From: Monosiga brevicollis MX1 | Taxonomy: Eukaryota > Opisthokonta > Choanoflagellata > Craspedida > Salpingoecidae | Length of the DNA: 64,000 nt | Reading direction: 5' to 3' | NCBI RefSeq assembly: GCF_000002865.3 | Contig: NW_001865056.1 | Span: 62,468-126,467, forward strand | Shown here: positions 24,666-35,801 of the stretch, one piece after another | Position numbering within the stretch: the first letter of the stretch is position 1 | Layout of the letters: every line of letters begins with the position of its first letter | Notes under the pieces: generated by a model | The model's input: the letters and a program-made list of their open reading frames with translations, nothing else | Told to the model about the DNA's origin: nothing | Databases searched by the model: none | Program-made: the position numbers and the translations under genes

Positions 24666-27600
24666 TTAGTTGGCAAAGATGGTACCCATGGGCATCCAGA
24701 TGTTCTTGCACTCGACGGCATTGTACAAAAACTCCTCGCCAGCACCCTACGCGAGACAACGGTGGCATCAGTCTCGACCAGTCTAGGCCAATTATCATGT
24801 CAACAAGCCAGATACTGCCGTCGTACCTGCACAGGGTCAGCCCAGTCGCGCGATTGGCCATAGTTGACCCAGGTGCGCTTGATGTTTTCGGCAGCTGTGC
24901 GGGGGTGACCCACGGATGAGGCGAAGTGAGCGTCGTGCCTTGTTAACAACCAACCAACCCCCACCCCAGGAGCGAGCAATCGTACCAGCCGTCTCGACGT
25001 ATTTGCTGCCCACAGCCGAACCAAAGTACCAGACCGCCTCGAGATCCTAGCACACAAGATAAGCACGTCAGTCAGAGACCGTGAGCCCAAGTACCCGCAT
25101 GGCACACAAGAGGCAGGTGCCTTTAAACGGGAAATTTAGGCCAACGCAACGCACATGATGCTCCGACATGTACTTGGCAAGGTGCTCGCGGTTGCCAGTC
25201 AAGATGTTAACGACGCCAGCCGGCAGGTCCGAGGTGTCAAAGACCTTTGAATGGAAAGGATAGGCAAGGGAAAAAAAAAAAAAAAAAAAAAAAAACACAA
25301 TACACACAGTGAGAAACACCGGTTGGCTGATGTGGCCTTGAGAAGGCAACAACATGCAAAGTCGAGGCACACTTTTGGGGGTCGCACGGCTACCATGACG
25401 ACGACAAACCTGGTAAAAGTCGAGGGCCAAAACAGGGCAGCGCTCGGAGGGCACAATGACAATGGTGTTGCCGCGAACAATGGCGGGCGCAAAGAGGGAC
25501 ACAAAAGCCAGAAGGGGTCGTTCATCGGGGCACAAAACACCAAGGGGGCCTGACAGCCAAAATCAGGCATCATTCAAAGTACAAACGAAAAAGTGGAATG
25601 AGTCGAAGGCATCAAAGAAAAGAGAAAACTCAAAAGGAGGAAAAAGAAGGGGGCAACGGCTTAGCCGACGCCCCGGACCAGCAGGTTGGTGAGCGTACCA
25701 ACGGGCTCGTGGATCTTGACGGTGGCGCCGTATAGGGTGGTTTCCTGCACGGTACCACCGTACTTGTCGGCATAGGCGCCCCAATAAAAGAGGCGCTCCA
25801 CGGAGAGGTCGACTTCGTTCAAGGCGTCGTCCAGGCTGCAACCGGTGATGTCGGCCAGGCGACCGGCCAGCTCAGAGCGGCGAACTTCGAGGTTCTCAGC
25901 CATGTAGTAGACAATCTGGGCACGATTGTGGGCTGCACGCTTGCTCCAGCCGCCAAAGGCTTTGTGCGCTGCCTCCACGGCATTACGTACGTCCTTGCGG
26001 TTGCCCTCGCCCACCTGCAATTAATACCAGCGAGGCAAAGAAAGAAGAGAGCAATGTGAGTGCGATGCGCGCTTGTATTGGAATGGAAGAAAAAAACAAA
26101 ATAGGGGTGGGGCTGACGAACGTGGGCGACAAGCTCCTGCTTGGTATTCAGGATGGGGCGAGCGTAGGGAGCATCGGGGCGCTTTTGAGCACCACCATAG
26201 TACATCTTGTAGGTGCGATCGACGAGAGGCTTTTCCGCGCTGCTTGCCGATGTAGGCAAGGTCGGCACGGGGTAGTCGCTCGAGCCAAAATTGGAGATGT
26301 CGAGATTCTAATCTCAGCAAAACGAGGCAGGGCAGGGCAGAGCATGAGTAAGAGCGAAAGGACATGCATGGTCGGGTAGACCAGGTGCACGTGCTTGTGT
26401 AAAACACAGAAGCCTTGGTGCTTTAGAGGGGCGAGTGCGAGCAAAGCTGGGCACCAACCTCATGGCGCACGCGCTTTTGCCACTTGGGCTTGAGGTACTC
26501 CATGAGACCTTCTTTGCCGCCATCGCGACCAAAGCCAGACTCACGGAACCCGCCAAAACCGGCCGCGGCATCAAACATGTTGTGACCATTGATCCAGACG
26601 GTGCCCGCCTTGATCATGATAGCCACCTCCAGAGCCATGGAGAGGTTTTCGGTCCACACGCTGGCACCCAGGCCAAAGCTGGTGTTGTTGGCCAGTGCGA
26701 CTGCCTCCTTGGCAGTGCGGAAGGCCTGAGCCGTCACAACGGGACCGAAGATCTCCTCCTGCACCACGCGCGAGGCTTGGTCAACGTTGGTGATGAGAGT
26801 AGGGGGGTAGAAGCAGCCGGTGGCAGGCATGCACGCCGCAGCCTGGTAGACCTCGCAGCCCTCTTGGCGAGCAATCTCAACGTAGGCCGCGATGCTATCA
26901 CGCTGTTTCTCGTCGACAACGGCACCCATGTCAATGCACTTGTCGAGGGAATCGCCCAGGCGAAGGTGCTGCATGCGGGCCTTCACGCGACGGACAAATT
27001 CCTCATAGACGGTCTCCTGCACGAGAATGCGGGAGCCGGCACTGCAGACCTGGCCCTGGTTGAACCAGATGGCATCGACAACGCCCTCAACGGTAGAGTC
27101 AAGATCCGCGTCGTCAAAGACGACAATAGGTGACTTGCCACCCAGCTCCAAGGAGATCTTCTTGCCAGTTCCAGCAGTGGAGCGACGAAGCAGACGACCA
27201 ATGTCGGTGCTGCCCGTGAAGCCAACCTGTCGAGGCATCCAAGAGAGAGTAGGGGTATTGTGAAATTGAGGGCACAAAGGTATGAAACGCAACAGTTTAA
27301 GCCTTCAAGACTTGGCCCCCACCTTGTCCACATCCACATGCTCAGCCATTTGTGAGCCCATGCGGCCGCCGCCAGTCAGCACATTGAAAACACCCGGAGG
27401 TAAGCCGGCTTCGGCACAGATCTCGGCGAAGAGCAGGGCCGACAGGCGCGTGTTGGTGGCAGGCTTCATGACGATGGTGTTACCAGCTGCCAGGGCAGGT
27501 GCCACCTGAGCGGGGGGGACATCAAGGTGCGAGCAAGGAATCAGAAGACGGATGACGCAGTGCAGGTACTGGGTGTGATGTTTGGCGGTAGATACTCAGA

Positions 27601-28979
27601 AGGTGAGGAAACATGACGTCAAATTTTAAAAAAGAAAACGAAAAAAAAAAAAAAAAAAGACATGCTTCCTCATGCCACAAACAGCCGTCAACTCTTCGAA
27701 ACGCCATCGATGCGCGCCTACCTTCCAAACGAGGAGCATGAGAGGAAAGTTCCAGGCCACAATGCCAGCAACGACACCGCAGGAGGTCCACTGGGGGAGC
27801 TCTGTTTCAAGGAGTTGGGCCCAGCCGGCATAGTGGTAGAGCCAGCGTGTCACGACGGCATGATCAGCATCGCGGGTCTCGCGGACGGCCTTGCCATTGT
27901 CCAGGCTCTCAATGACGGCGATGAGGCGGTGGTGCTTCTGAACGTGACGGGCAATGCTGTAGATGTGGCGGGCACGGACATGGGCAGGCAGGCTTCCCCA
28001 AGTGGTGTGGGCGGTCTTGGCGGCCTTGACAGCCATATCAACGTCTTCCTGCGTGCCTTGAATGGTCTCGGCCAACACATCACCACGGGCAGGGCTGGTG
28101 CTCTTGTGGTATTGGCGGCTCTCGGGCTGGACCCACTGGGTACGGAAACGATCGATCAATCGATCAATGCGTAAGTGCTGAAAAAGGAGGTCGCAGGCAC
28201 CGGGAATTGACAAAACAGACACACCTTATTGTTGATGAAGTGGCCAAACTTGCGGTTGTGGGCGTCCAACCAGGCGTAGGCACCCTTGGCATCCTCGGGC
28301 GCCGGGCCGTACTCTAGATTCTCAAACACCTCAGCCACACTGGAGAGTTGCGAATCAGCAGTCAGATTGATTGAACATTGACACCTTTCATCTGTGTTGC
28401 CTTAACTGTCCTCTGTGTGCGCTTTCCAAACTACTGTGCCAGCCTCTATGGATTTTCTCTCTCTTTTTTTTTTTTTCCCTATGTGCTGCAAGCTGCGGAT
28501 CGGGCTGCATGTTGCAGTTGAAGTTTGAACATACGTGGGGCGAGGGCCAACGTCTTTGCCCGGGGCCTTGGCGGAGAGGCCATGGATGCTAGAAGTGTCG
28601 TTGGCGTTGATGGTGTCGATGCTCACGGGCTCAGACGTCTTGATTCCGTTGGTTGAGGGCTTTTCGGTGCCCTTGCCTAAAAGATTTACAAGTAAAGAGG
28701 AGGGCGGAGGGTGACAGGACGAGATGAGGTTTTGTCGTTTCGAGCCAGACTCCCACACGCGAGGTGCCCAAATGGTAGAGAGACCAAGAAGGGCGAGAGG
28801 CGTGAGAACCAGAAGCAATCCAACCTGCTGCGGCGGGCGCTCCCTAAGGCAACAAGAGGATTCGAGGCGATGGAGGATTCGGAGATGGATCAGGATTCGG
28901 ATCGCCAGGGCTTATAGCGGGACAGTAAAGTCAACAGAAGGCCCGCTGCACGGACCTTGGCAGATGCGACGGCAGCCAT
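24666..28979 (-). CDS. ALDH16A1: aldehyde dehydrogenase 16A1 (two ALDH domains)
   Basis: A minus-strand gene starting at 28979 (MAAVASAK, exon 28979-28956) and stopping at 24666. Exon stretches give GTEKPSTNG, then [12 protein letters not shown] and [20 protein letters not shown], then a full ALDH domain: [36 protein letters not shown] (catalytic Glu), [11 protein letters not shown] (nucleophile Cys), EEIFGPV and [14 protein letters not shown]. After about 26430 a second, degenerate ALDH-like domain follows ([80 protein letters not shown]), ending [13 protein letters not shown]. Tandem catalytic plus degenerate ALDH domains define ALDH16. Mammalian ALDH16A1 is reported to lack the nucleophilic Cys; here it is present, so domain 1 could be active. 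Second-domain exon borders are approximate. Confidence 0.93.
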
Positions 28980-31832
28980 GATGGCAGTGTCACTACGTAG
29001 AGTGGTATCAGTCGTGGTCTAATCGGACAGGGCGCTCGGGTCCTTGGCGGAGACGGCACACCTAATCCCACAAGTTTGTGATCGACGTGAGTCTTTTGAA
29101 AAAACTCAAAAAGTCAAATAACATGTGCAAACGCGACCGCGACCACGAACGCGGCGGCTCGAGCATCTGGGGTCCGTGTTTGTACGTCTCTGTCTGCCCT
29201 GTCTGTGATGGCACACCGAGCTTGCATTGCAAGATCAAGCAAAGAGCCGGAGAGAGGCAAGAGGCAAGAGGAAAGAACACACACAAACGCACACACACAC
29301 AAGGAAGCACATGGCAATGGCAGTGTGGGAAGTGGTTGCTGTTTCCTTGCTACTGATCCCGCCACCCGACATCGGCAAGTGACACAGGACGTTCAAGCTG
29401 TATTCTCCCAAAGATCACATGCGTATGAATGCTATATGGCAGCGCCTGCTGGCGTTGCATTCAGGCGGAGATCGCCGTCTGTCGCTGTCGCTGCCATCGC
29501 GCGGCTCAAAGGCGATACCTGTTGATGGAAAAATGGGGTCCAGGAGGCACTGCGTCTCTCTGGTACTTGGGTCCTGTTTCGACCCTCCCTCTGAAGGACA
29601 TCCAAGTTACAATACATTCTCTGAAAACGCCTTCGGAATGGTTATACCTAATTCTAACATTTCAAAGGTGTCTCTGCATTCTATACAAGAGGATAGCTCA
29701 GTCTCTTGTCTCTGGCTGATGTCTGGGCGTACCCTCTATCGCGTCGTGGTGTGCGCCAGTCTCCTTGTCTCAACCAGTCTGCGCCAGTCTCCTTGTCTCA
29801 AGAATCCTCACCAGTCTGCACAGGGATTTCTCAGTCTCCTGGTCTCCCGAGAAGATGCGTGGTTCTAATTTCAAAAAAGCGTCATCACGACGCCGCGAGA
29901 CCAGTGGCTCCCCCTAACCCACACCACATCCCCAGCGCCCCATACAATCCCCAAACCATGTCCTCATCCCACCAGAAAGCAAAAAAAAAAAACTTTGAAC
30001 ACGATGACAAACTCTTTGTGATTAAGTGATACAGAAAAGGGCAGCTGCCACCAGCTGCCATTGAGCCCCCCCCCCCCCCCCGTGCGCGCGCTCGGCTTGA
30101 TGCTGCGGCTCTGTGTTGATGACCTGATGTTAGGCTCGCAGGGTCTGGTTGCGGCTGGCATGTGAAAATGGCCGGCGTAGGCAAACAAAGGCATAGGGCA
30201 GACCGGAAACAACCCAGGGAGACGAGCCAGACCGCCAAGTGTCGGAAAGACGTGTCGCGAAAGGTTTTACATCACCCAAACCACCCACCCATACCAAACG
30301 TGTGCTCACATGACAAGTGTGTGGACTCGTGCCATGTGCGCCTTTCCTACCGGCAGACTTCTTCGGGGTGAGATGTGGCATGGTCGCGAACTTGCGAGTG
30401 TCTTGCCCGATCCGAACTATCGACCCCTCGGCGCGTCGTGTACACGGGATGTGTGATCCTTCCGAAGGGGCCTACGACCGATGGATTGACCCGTCCTCCT
30501 GGTCTGACTCAAATCTGGGGCCCTCTCGCCATCTCCCCCTTTATGCCTTGCGTGACCGACCCACCCGCGGCGGCTTTTGTTTGGTCTGGGAAAAAACACG
30601 GCCAGTGGCGGACATCCCCTCACTTCCTGTCAAAATTGGCTCCGGAACCATGACCATGACTATGACCTGAGCCCCATAGGGCGCTGCGCCTCGCAATGTT
30701 GAGTGCCACAATCCCATCTGTGCGAGTTGATCTTGCTCACAATGAACAAGAACAACCCGTTTGCGCACTCAAATTAAAATTAAACACACGCAGGTCTGGC
30801 GCCTGAGCTCGGGTACCAGCAGTGCAGAGCCTACAACGCAGCGCACGAAACCCACGGCGCGACACTGCTGGTGCAGATCCCACATCATGACCCTTGCTCC
30901 CCGAATTCCACAATTTGCTCGTGCAGAAGCTGGCACCAACAGGCGTCAAAAGGCAGCTGTCAATTTTCGAGGGCTGACGGCAAACCCAGTACCGGGACTA
31001 TAAAGATGGAAACAACAAGCGACTGGCAATCAGAAACAAGAGAAGAGATGGGATAATACCGAGACGTTACAGGCGGACGGTAGAACAACAACAACAGCAA
31101 CAACATCAAGGCACACACTGGCACAACTAGATAAAGCCAAACTAAAAACATGCAGACCAAAACTCAAAAGGAAGCAGTAAGACAATCACATGTCAGTAGA
31201 CAAGGTCAAATAGCAATGAACAGCGCCCATCAACATCAACACCACTTGAAACACACACCCCGAGCCCACTGAGCAGGAGGGAAAACTCGAAAAGAGGCAA
31301 TGCAACAATCATGCATCTTCACTTGGAAGCCATATGCATCAAAGGTCCCGTTCGAGCTCACGTCTGTACGGTGCCACACCGCCCGCCACGAAGGGATGCT
31401 GCATACATTGTTGCGACACTCGCACACAAAGTCGTGCAGTCGTGGGAAGGAAGAAGGAGCACAACTCGAAAAAAAAAAGAAAAAAAAAACACGGAAAGAC
31501 GCCATGAATCACAAGTCACTGGGTTAGGAAATGAAGACATCAAAAGCCAGCTCAAAGGCCACAGTGACGGCATCACGAGAGGAAGAAGATAAACCCCAAA
31601 TAAAAGAAGGTACAAGTCATGGCTTGCCAGCGGGTTGAGTGATCGAGGATCCCGAGTTCCGATGACTCTCTCAAAGGCTGTCAAGGGGCTGGCACCCATT
31701 GGGCTGCCAGGTGACGCGCAAGCACACACATGTTATGTTGCGCAACAAGAGCAGCGGTGGCGGCGGCGGCGACGGCACAAATAGCAGTCATGGCTACTGA
31801 ATCGAAGAGAGGCAGGCTCGAGGAACTCAAAC
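28980..31832. other. 2.9 kb intergenic, no gene supported
   Basis: Contains a short tandem repeat (29751-29822), a slightly AT-richer patch (about 29590-29700), a poly-C run near 30067-30081, and poly-A runs near 29980 and 31470. Open frames are short, overlapping and not recognised. The right-hand part is probably the 3' untranslated region of the forkhead gene at 31833. Confidence 0.5.
29751..29822. repeat. CCAGTCTCCTTGTCTC tandem repeat
   Basis: The unit GCGCCAGTCTCCTTGTCTCA occurs twice in tandem, with a degraded third copy just after (CTCAGTCTCCTGGTCTC at about 29831). Confidence 0.8.
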
Positions 31833-32948
31833 TCAAGACTGATGTTGTCCCATCTGCTGCATCATCAGCATGGACGGGTGCATGTTGTTGGGCATCATCA
31901 TCGGCGCGGCCGAGTTGGGCAACTCCATGGAGGGGGCCATGGCACCGCTGGCCATCATGTTGAGGAGTTGTTGCCATGGTGGGAGGGCTGGGTTGTTGCC
32001 CATCATGGCAGCGGCAGGATTCATGCCGGGCTGGGAATGTTGGGGCGTGGGCATGGTGGTGCTGACGGCACCAGGCATCATGTGCATGGGGTTCATCCAC
32101 ATCGGGGGCATGTGAAAGGGAAAATTGTTCATGCCCATGTTGGAGGCGACGGATGAGAGCTTTTGTTGAACGGCGGGTTGTGGAGGGTTGGCGCGCAGCG
32201 AGGGGCTGGCCGTGGTCCCGTTGGTGAGACCAGGGGCCGAGGCCAGGGAGTCCTTGGTCAACGCACCCATGTCGGACGCGTTGGAGCGATCGCCACTGCT
32301 CTCCTTGAGAGCGTGAATGAGTTGAGCGGCCTGATAGTCGGCCGAGTCGGTGAGGGAGCTGTTGGTGTTGACGGAGCGGGTGGCGGGAGATTCGCGGGGA
32401 CTGCTCGTGTTGGAGGGTAGGGCGTGTTTCATCAAAGCGATTGAGGGCTGGGATGCCTGTTGTGGGTGATGGCTGGGAAGGGTGTGGCGTTGCTGGTGTG
32501 GCGGCTGTTGGTGTTGCTGCCCTTGTTGAGGAAGGGAGGGCGAAAACTGTTGATTTTTGAGGGCGGCACTGGCGGCGGCTGTTTCGCGCTTGAGATCGGA
32601 CATGGACTTGAGATGGCGAAGATGGCGGCGGGTAGCAGCGGGAAGACATTCGGCGCGCATGAGCCAGGTGTGCGTCAGGGTGCCGTAGAGAGTGGGCTTG
32701 CGTTCAAAGGCCTTGTTGGAGGACAGGCAGTGTCGCACGCCCGACTTCCACTTTGGATGATGATTCACAAAGCTGGGTGTCTGCTTGGCCATGTAATTGT
32801 AGATTTCCTTGGTGGAGAGGCCACGATCGAGGGCCGAGTCGATGGAGCAAAAGGCAAGCGCGATGCAAGTGGCGTACGAGGCCACGTCCTCGAGGTCCAT
32901 TTCCAATGCTTCCATGAAGCTTTTGGCGACGGCCGAGTTGATGGCCAT
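31833..32948 (-). CDS. divergent forkhead (winged-helix) transcription factor 2, intronless
   Basis: One uninterrupted 371-codon frame, ATG at 32948 and stop at 31833. The forkhead domain runs from SYATCIALAFCSID through GLSTKEIYNYMAKQTPSFV, recognition helix KWKSGVRHCLSSNKAF, and wing HTWLMRAECLP, then an Arg/Lys-rich stretch RRHLRHLK. Compared with canonical WxNSIRHNLS, the base-contacting Asn is Ser and the second Asn is Cys, while Arg-His is kept. The remaining 230 residues are Gln/His-, then Met/Asn/Pro-rich. This is the same plan as the gene at 8053-9332, including the Gly and Cys shared in the recognition helix, so the two are paralogues. Unlike that gene, this one has no intron between helix 2 and helix 3. 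Presumed nuclear regulator; target sites may differ from the usual FOX site. Confidence 0.85.
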   Translation of the reverse strand: MAINSAVAKSFMEALEMDLEDVASYATCIALAFCSIDSALDRGLSTKEIYNYMAKQTPSFVNHHPKWKSGVRHCLSSNKAFERKPTLYGTLTHTWLMRAECLPAATRRHLRHLKSMSDLKRETAAASAALKNQQFSPSLPQQGQQHQQPPHQQRHTLPSHHPQQASQPSIALMKHALPSNTSSPRESPATRSVNTNSSLTDSADYQAAQLIHALKESSGDRSNASDMGALTKDSLASAPGLTNGTTASPSLRANPPQPAVQQKLSSVASNMGMNNFPFHMPPMWMNPMHMMPGAVSTTMPTPQHSQPGMNPAAAMMGNNPALPPWQQLLNMMASGAMAPSMELPNSAAPMMMPNNMHPSMLMMQQMGQHQS

Positions 32949-35801
32949 GGCTGAACGCGCTGCGTAACTTGCAAGACGACACGGCCGGCCGGCAGGAAGG
33001 GGTTAAGGGAAGTCTTGAGCAAAGCCGGAAATGGCCGGTCGTGCAGCGAAAGCCGGGGGGGGGAGGGGGGAGAAGGAAGAAGCTCGTTTCCCCCGGTGCC
33101 AGAGCGTAGTCGGGTGGTCAGATGACTTGAGTAAGTTCAGCTACGGTCTGGTCTGAACGCTCTAGTGCTATCAGAGCAGCGGAGAAGCGCGCCCACGCGA
33201 CGAGCAAAAGCGAATGCACGTAGCAAGCTGTCAAAGGCAAAGGCCACTCACTGCCTTTGTACAACAAGAGTAAATGGCGCAGGCCGGCGGCGTCACTTGA
33301 TCACGACAAGACAAGGGGTGGTGAGACCGCACACAAGCAGGGGCAGGGGGGAGGGGGGAAGACGAGTCTTGTGACAGCGCGGGCTGCCGAAACGTGGCAC
33401 CGCAACTCGGTGTGGGGGGAATCAGAAAAGCAGGAGGCGTGTGACCCACGGCCACTTTGGAAGACACGAGCGAGCGTATTGACATTCAACCAGCCAACAC
33501 AATGTTGTGACTGGCCAAAGTAGCAAGCGAGCTGTGACCCCCAAAAAGAAGGGGGTGGGGGGATGGGAGAGCGTGTCGGCGAGCCGTGTGTGCTCACACG
33601 ACGAGACAAGAGAGCCGAAGAGAGCCGGAGAGAGCCGAGAGAGAGAGAGAGAGACGCTGCGCACGTAGACACACGAACGATCAGGGTGATGAACCAAAAA
33701 AAGGAAAAGAAAAATGGGGCGCTTGTGGCAGATGTCCGAACCCGTAGCTCGTGTCCGTGGTGCTGGTGGTGATGTATGTGTGGCTTTGGGCGATGAGATT
33801 GTTGAGTGAGCCAAAGTGAGTGTGTGTGTGTGTCACATGTGGGATGTCTTTGGTGGACAGAGCGTGTGCATGGGTTTGACGCGGTTTGCAAAGTGTGCAC
33901 CGGTGTTGCGCACCCACGATTGGTGTTGCGGCGACTACCTATCATCAAGGCAAGGGGGTGTGGGGGTGTAGGTGTGCACTGCACGCACAACTGAACATTG
34001 ACGTGGGTGAAGCCGCTTAGGGAACGGGTCTGTGGGTCCTGAAATCTTCGTGTCCCTCCAGTGGTATCGTGTGTGGCGCTGCAGATGTAAAAGCAGCAGT
34101 CGAACCCACGCACGAACCCACAAACCCAAAACCGTTGGTCCAATAGGTCCACAATGACATTGTTATTCACATTACAAGCGCAACCTCAACGCCCATGCGC
34201 TTGATTCGCAAGATGCGACCCTGACAAACCACTCACCCCCTTCAGACGTTTAATTAGCAGCAGTCCTCACTCGCCCCCCATGGTCGCAAGGGGGTGGTAA
34301 GGGATTGCAGGGATGTGGTTGAAGATTGACATGTGGACATCATGGGTGCGACACGCACGCACGAACATGACTTGATCCCCTTGTCCAGAGGCGCATGCAT
34401 ATGGTGTCATTGGACCCTCAAATGCGTCCCAGTGGCACGGTGACGTAGGATTCGTGCCGCAGAAGCAAGAGCTTGGCGCCGTGACCTTGCACTGCTTGAC
34501 GTATTCCAATCAACCCACGACCCTTTGGCTGGTGTGTCTGTGTGCGTGTGTGTGTGATCGTCCGTCGCCTGCGCACGCGAGCGTACTGCCGTCGTGCTCG
34601 GCCATGTGCTCACCCTCTTGGGAGGGGAGGCGATGCCTTTTCCGTCGACACGTAATCATCATAATAATCAATATTCAAAACGCCCAACACGCCAAGCAAG
34701 CAAATCAAAAACAAAGAGCAATTCGCGTGGACGATGGATCATGTTGTGCGCTCGCCGCGCAGCTGCGCCCCATGCCCCCTTGCGCAGTCGGTAACCCCCC
34801 ACCTCCCACAATCGTCCCGAGATTCGAGCATGCTTGCAGCTGTAAATTATACGTCATGATATCCAACCGAACCATGACGAGGGACATGACACCCGATGAC
34901 ACACGTTTTTTTTTTTAACATCAAGCTGCCCGCGTCGGCAACCGCTCCTGCCATACGAAGTCACAGCGCCTGCGCCTGGCGACATATGCACCCATCGGCT
35001 CCTGTTGCTTATCGCAAAGCATGAACCTGAAAGCTTGATGGCTTTCGTTTTGCAGATCAAGCAATCACACGACCACACTCACGCAACCACAACCACAACC
35101 ACAACAGCAACTGCAAACAGAATCGAATGACAGGCTGCTTATCAGATATCGCCACTTTTAGTCTTGTCACATGCACGCTTTTGTGCCTATTCCTTGCATC
35201 ATCCAGCAAAGGCAGCGTAAATCGGTTTGTAGCGAGTGAACAAACCACCGCACGCCCGCGATCACCATCATCATCACCCTTTGGTGTCGAAGAAAAGGCA
35301 TTCGCTTTTTTTTTTTTCGTGCGACTCCACCTCACTCTGGCCAAGCTTCCTATTCTTCCTAATCAAGTCCCATATGCCAGTCCAGCCAGGCCGCCCAGGA
35401 CAAACCCCCCAAGCCCTCCTCACTCATCCAACACCTCTTCACCTCATGCTCCGTTCGTCAGACCCCCGCGCTTGGCTCGTGTGACATGATCATTCTTCTT
35501 CAAACCCTTGCCCCGACCTTTCTGGGCCTGTTGCGCCTTGCTCTTCAGCCTCTTCCCTTCCACGCTGCTTTCCGTCCGCCAGCTTGTCCTGCCCGCTCGT
35601 TGCAACTCATCATGCTTGAATGCTGACGTGATGGCATTACCATCAGTCTCGCTCGCGGTTTTCTTCAATTCGCGCCGACCTGGCACACTCTGGATCTTTC
35701 TAGATGGTTTACGCTTTCACGTGTGCCGGTGTCGCCCCATTGCCGTTGGCCACTCGGCAGCCCGGCATCTTGCTTGCACATGAACATGTGTTGCCCGCCC
35801 T
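32949..35801. other. 2.9 kb between the forkhead gene and Sec15, no gene supported
   Basis: Includes a G-rich patch (33055-33075), a GA tract (33635-33655), GT tracts near 33820 and 34550, and a poly-T run near 34905. The 289-codon minus frame at about 33301-34170 is Ser/His/Thr-rich, reads through repeats and has no recognisable domain; it more likely is 5' region of the forkhead gene. Confidence 0.5.

Noticed and set aside
26435-27133. A 232-codon plus-strand frame
   Set aside because: Antisense to the conserved ALDH16A1 catalytic exons.
31681-32649. A 322-codon minus-strand frame overlapping forkhead gene 2
   Set aside because: It is the shadow of the Gln/Met/Asn-rich tail read in another frame; the forkhead frame carries the domain.
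33301-34170. A 289-codon minus-strand frame
   Set aside because: Ser/His/Thr-rich, crosses GA and GT tracts, no splice or domain support; more likely upstream region of the forkhead gene.
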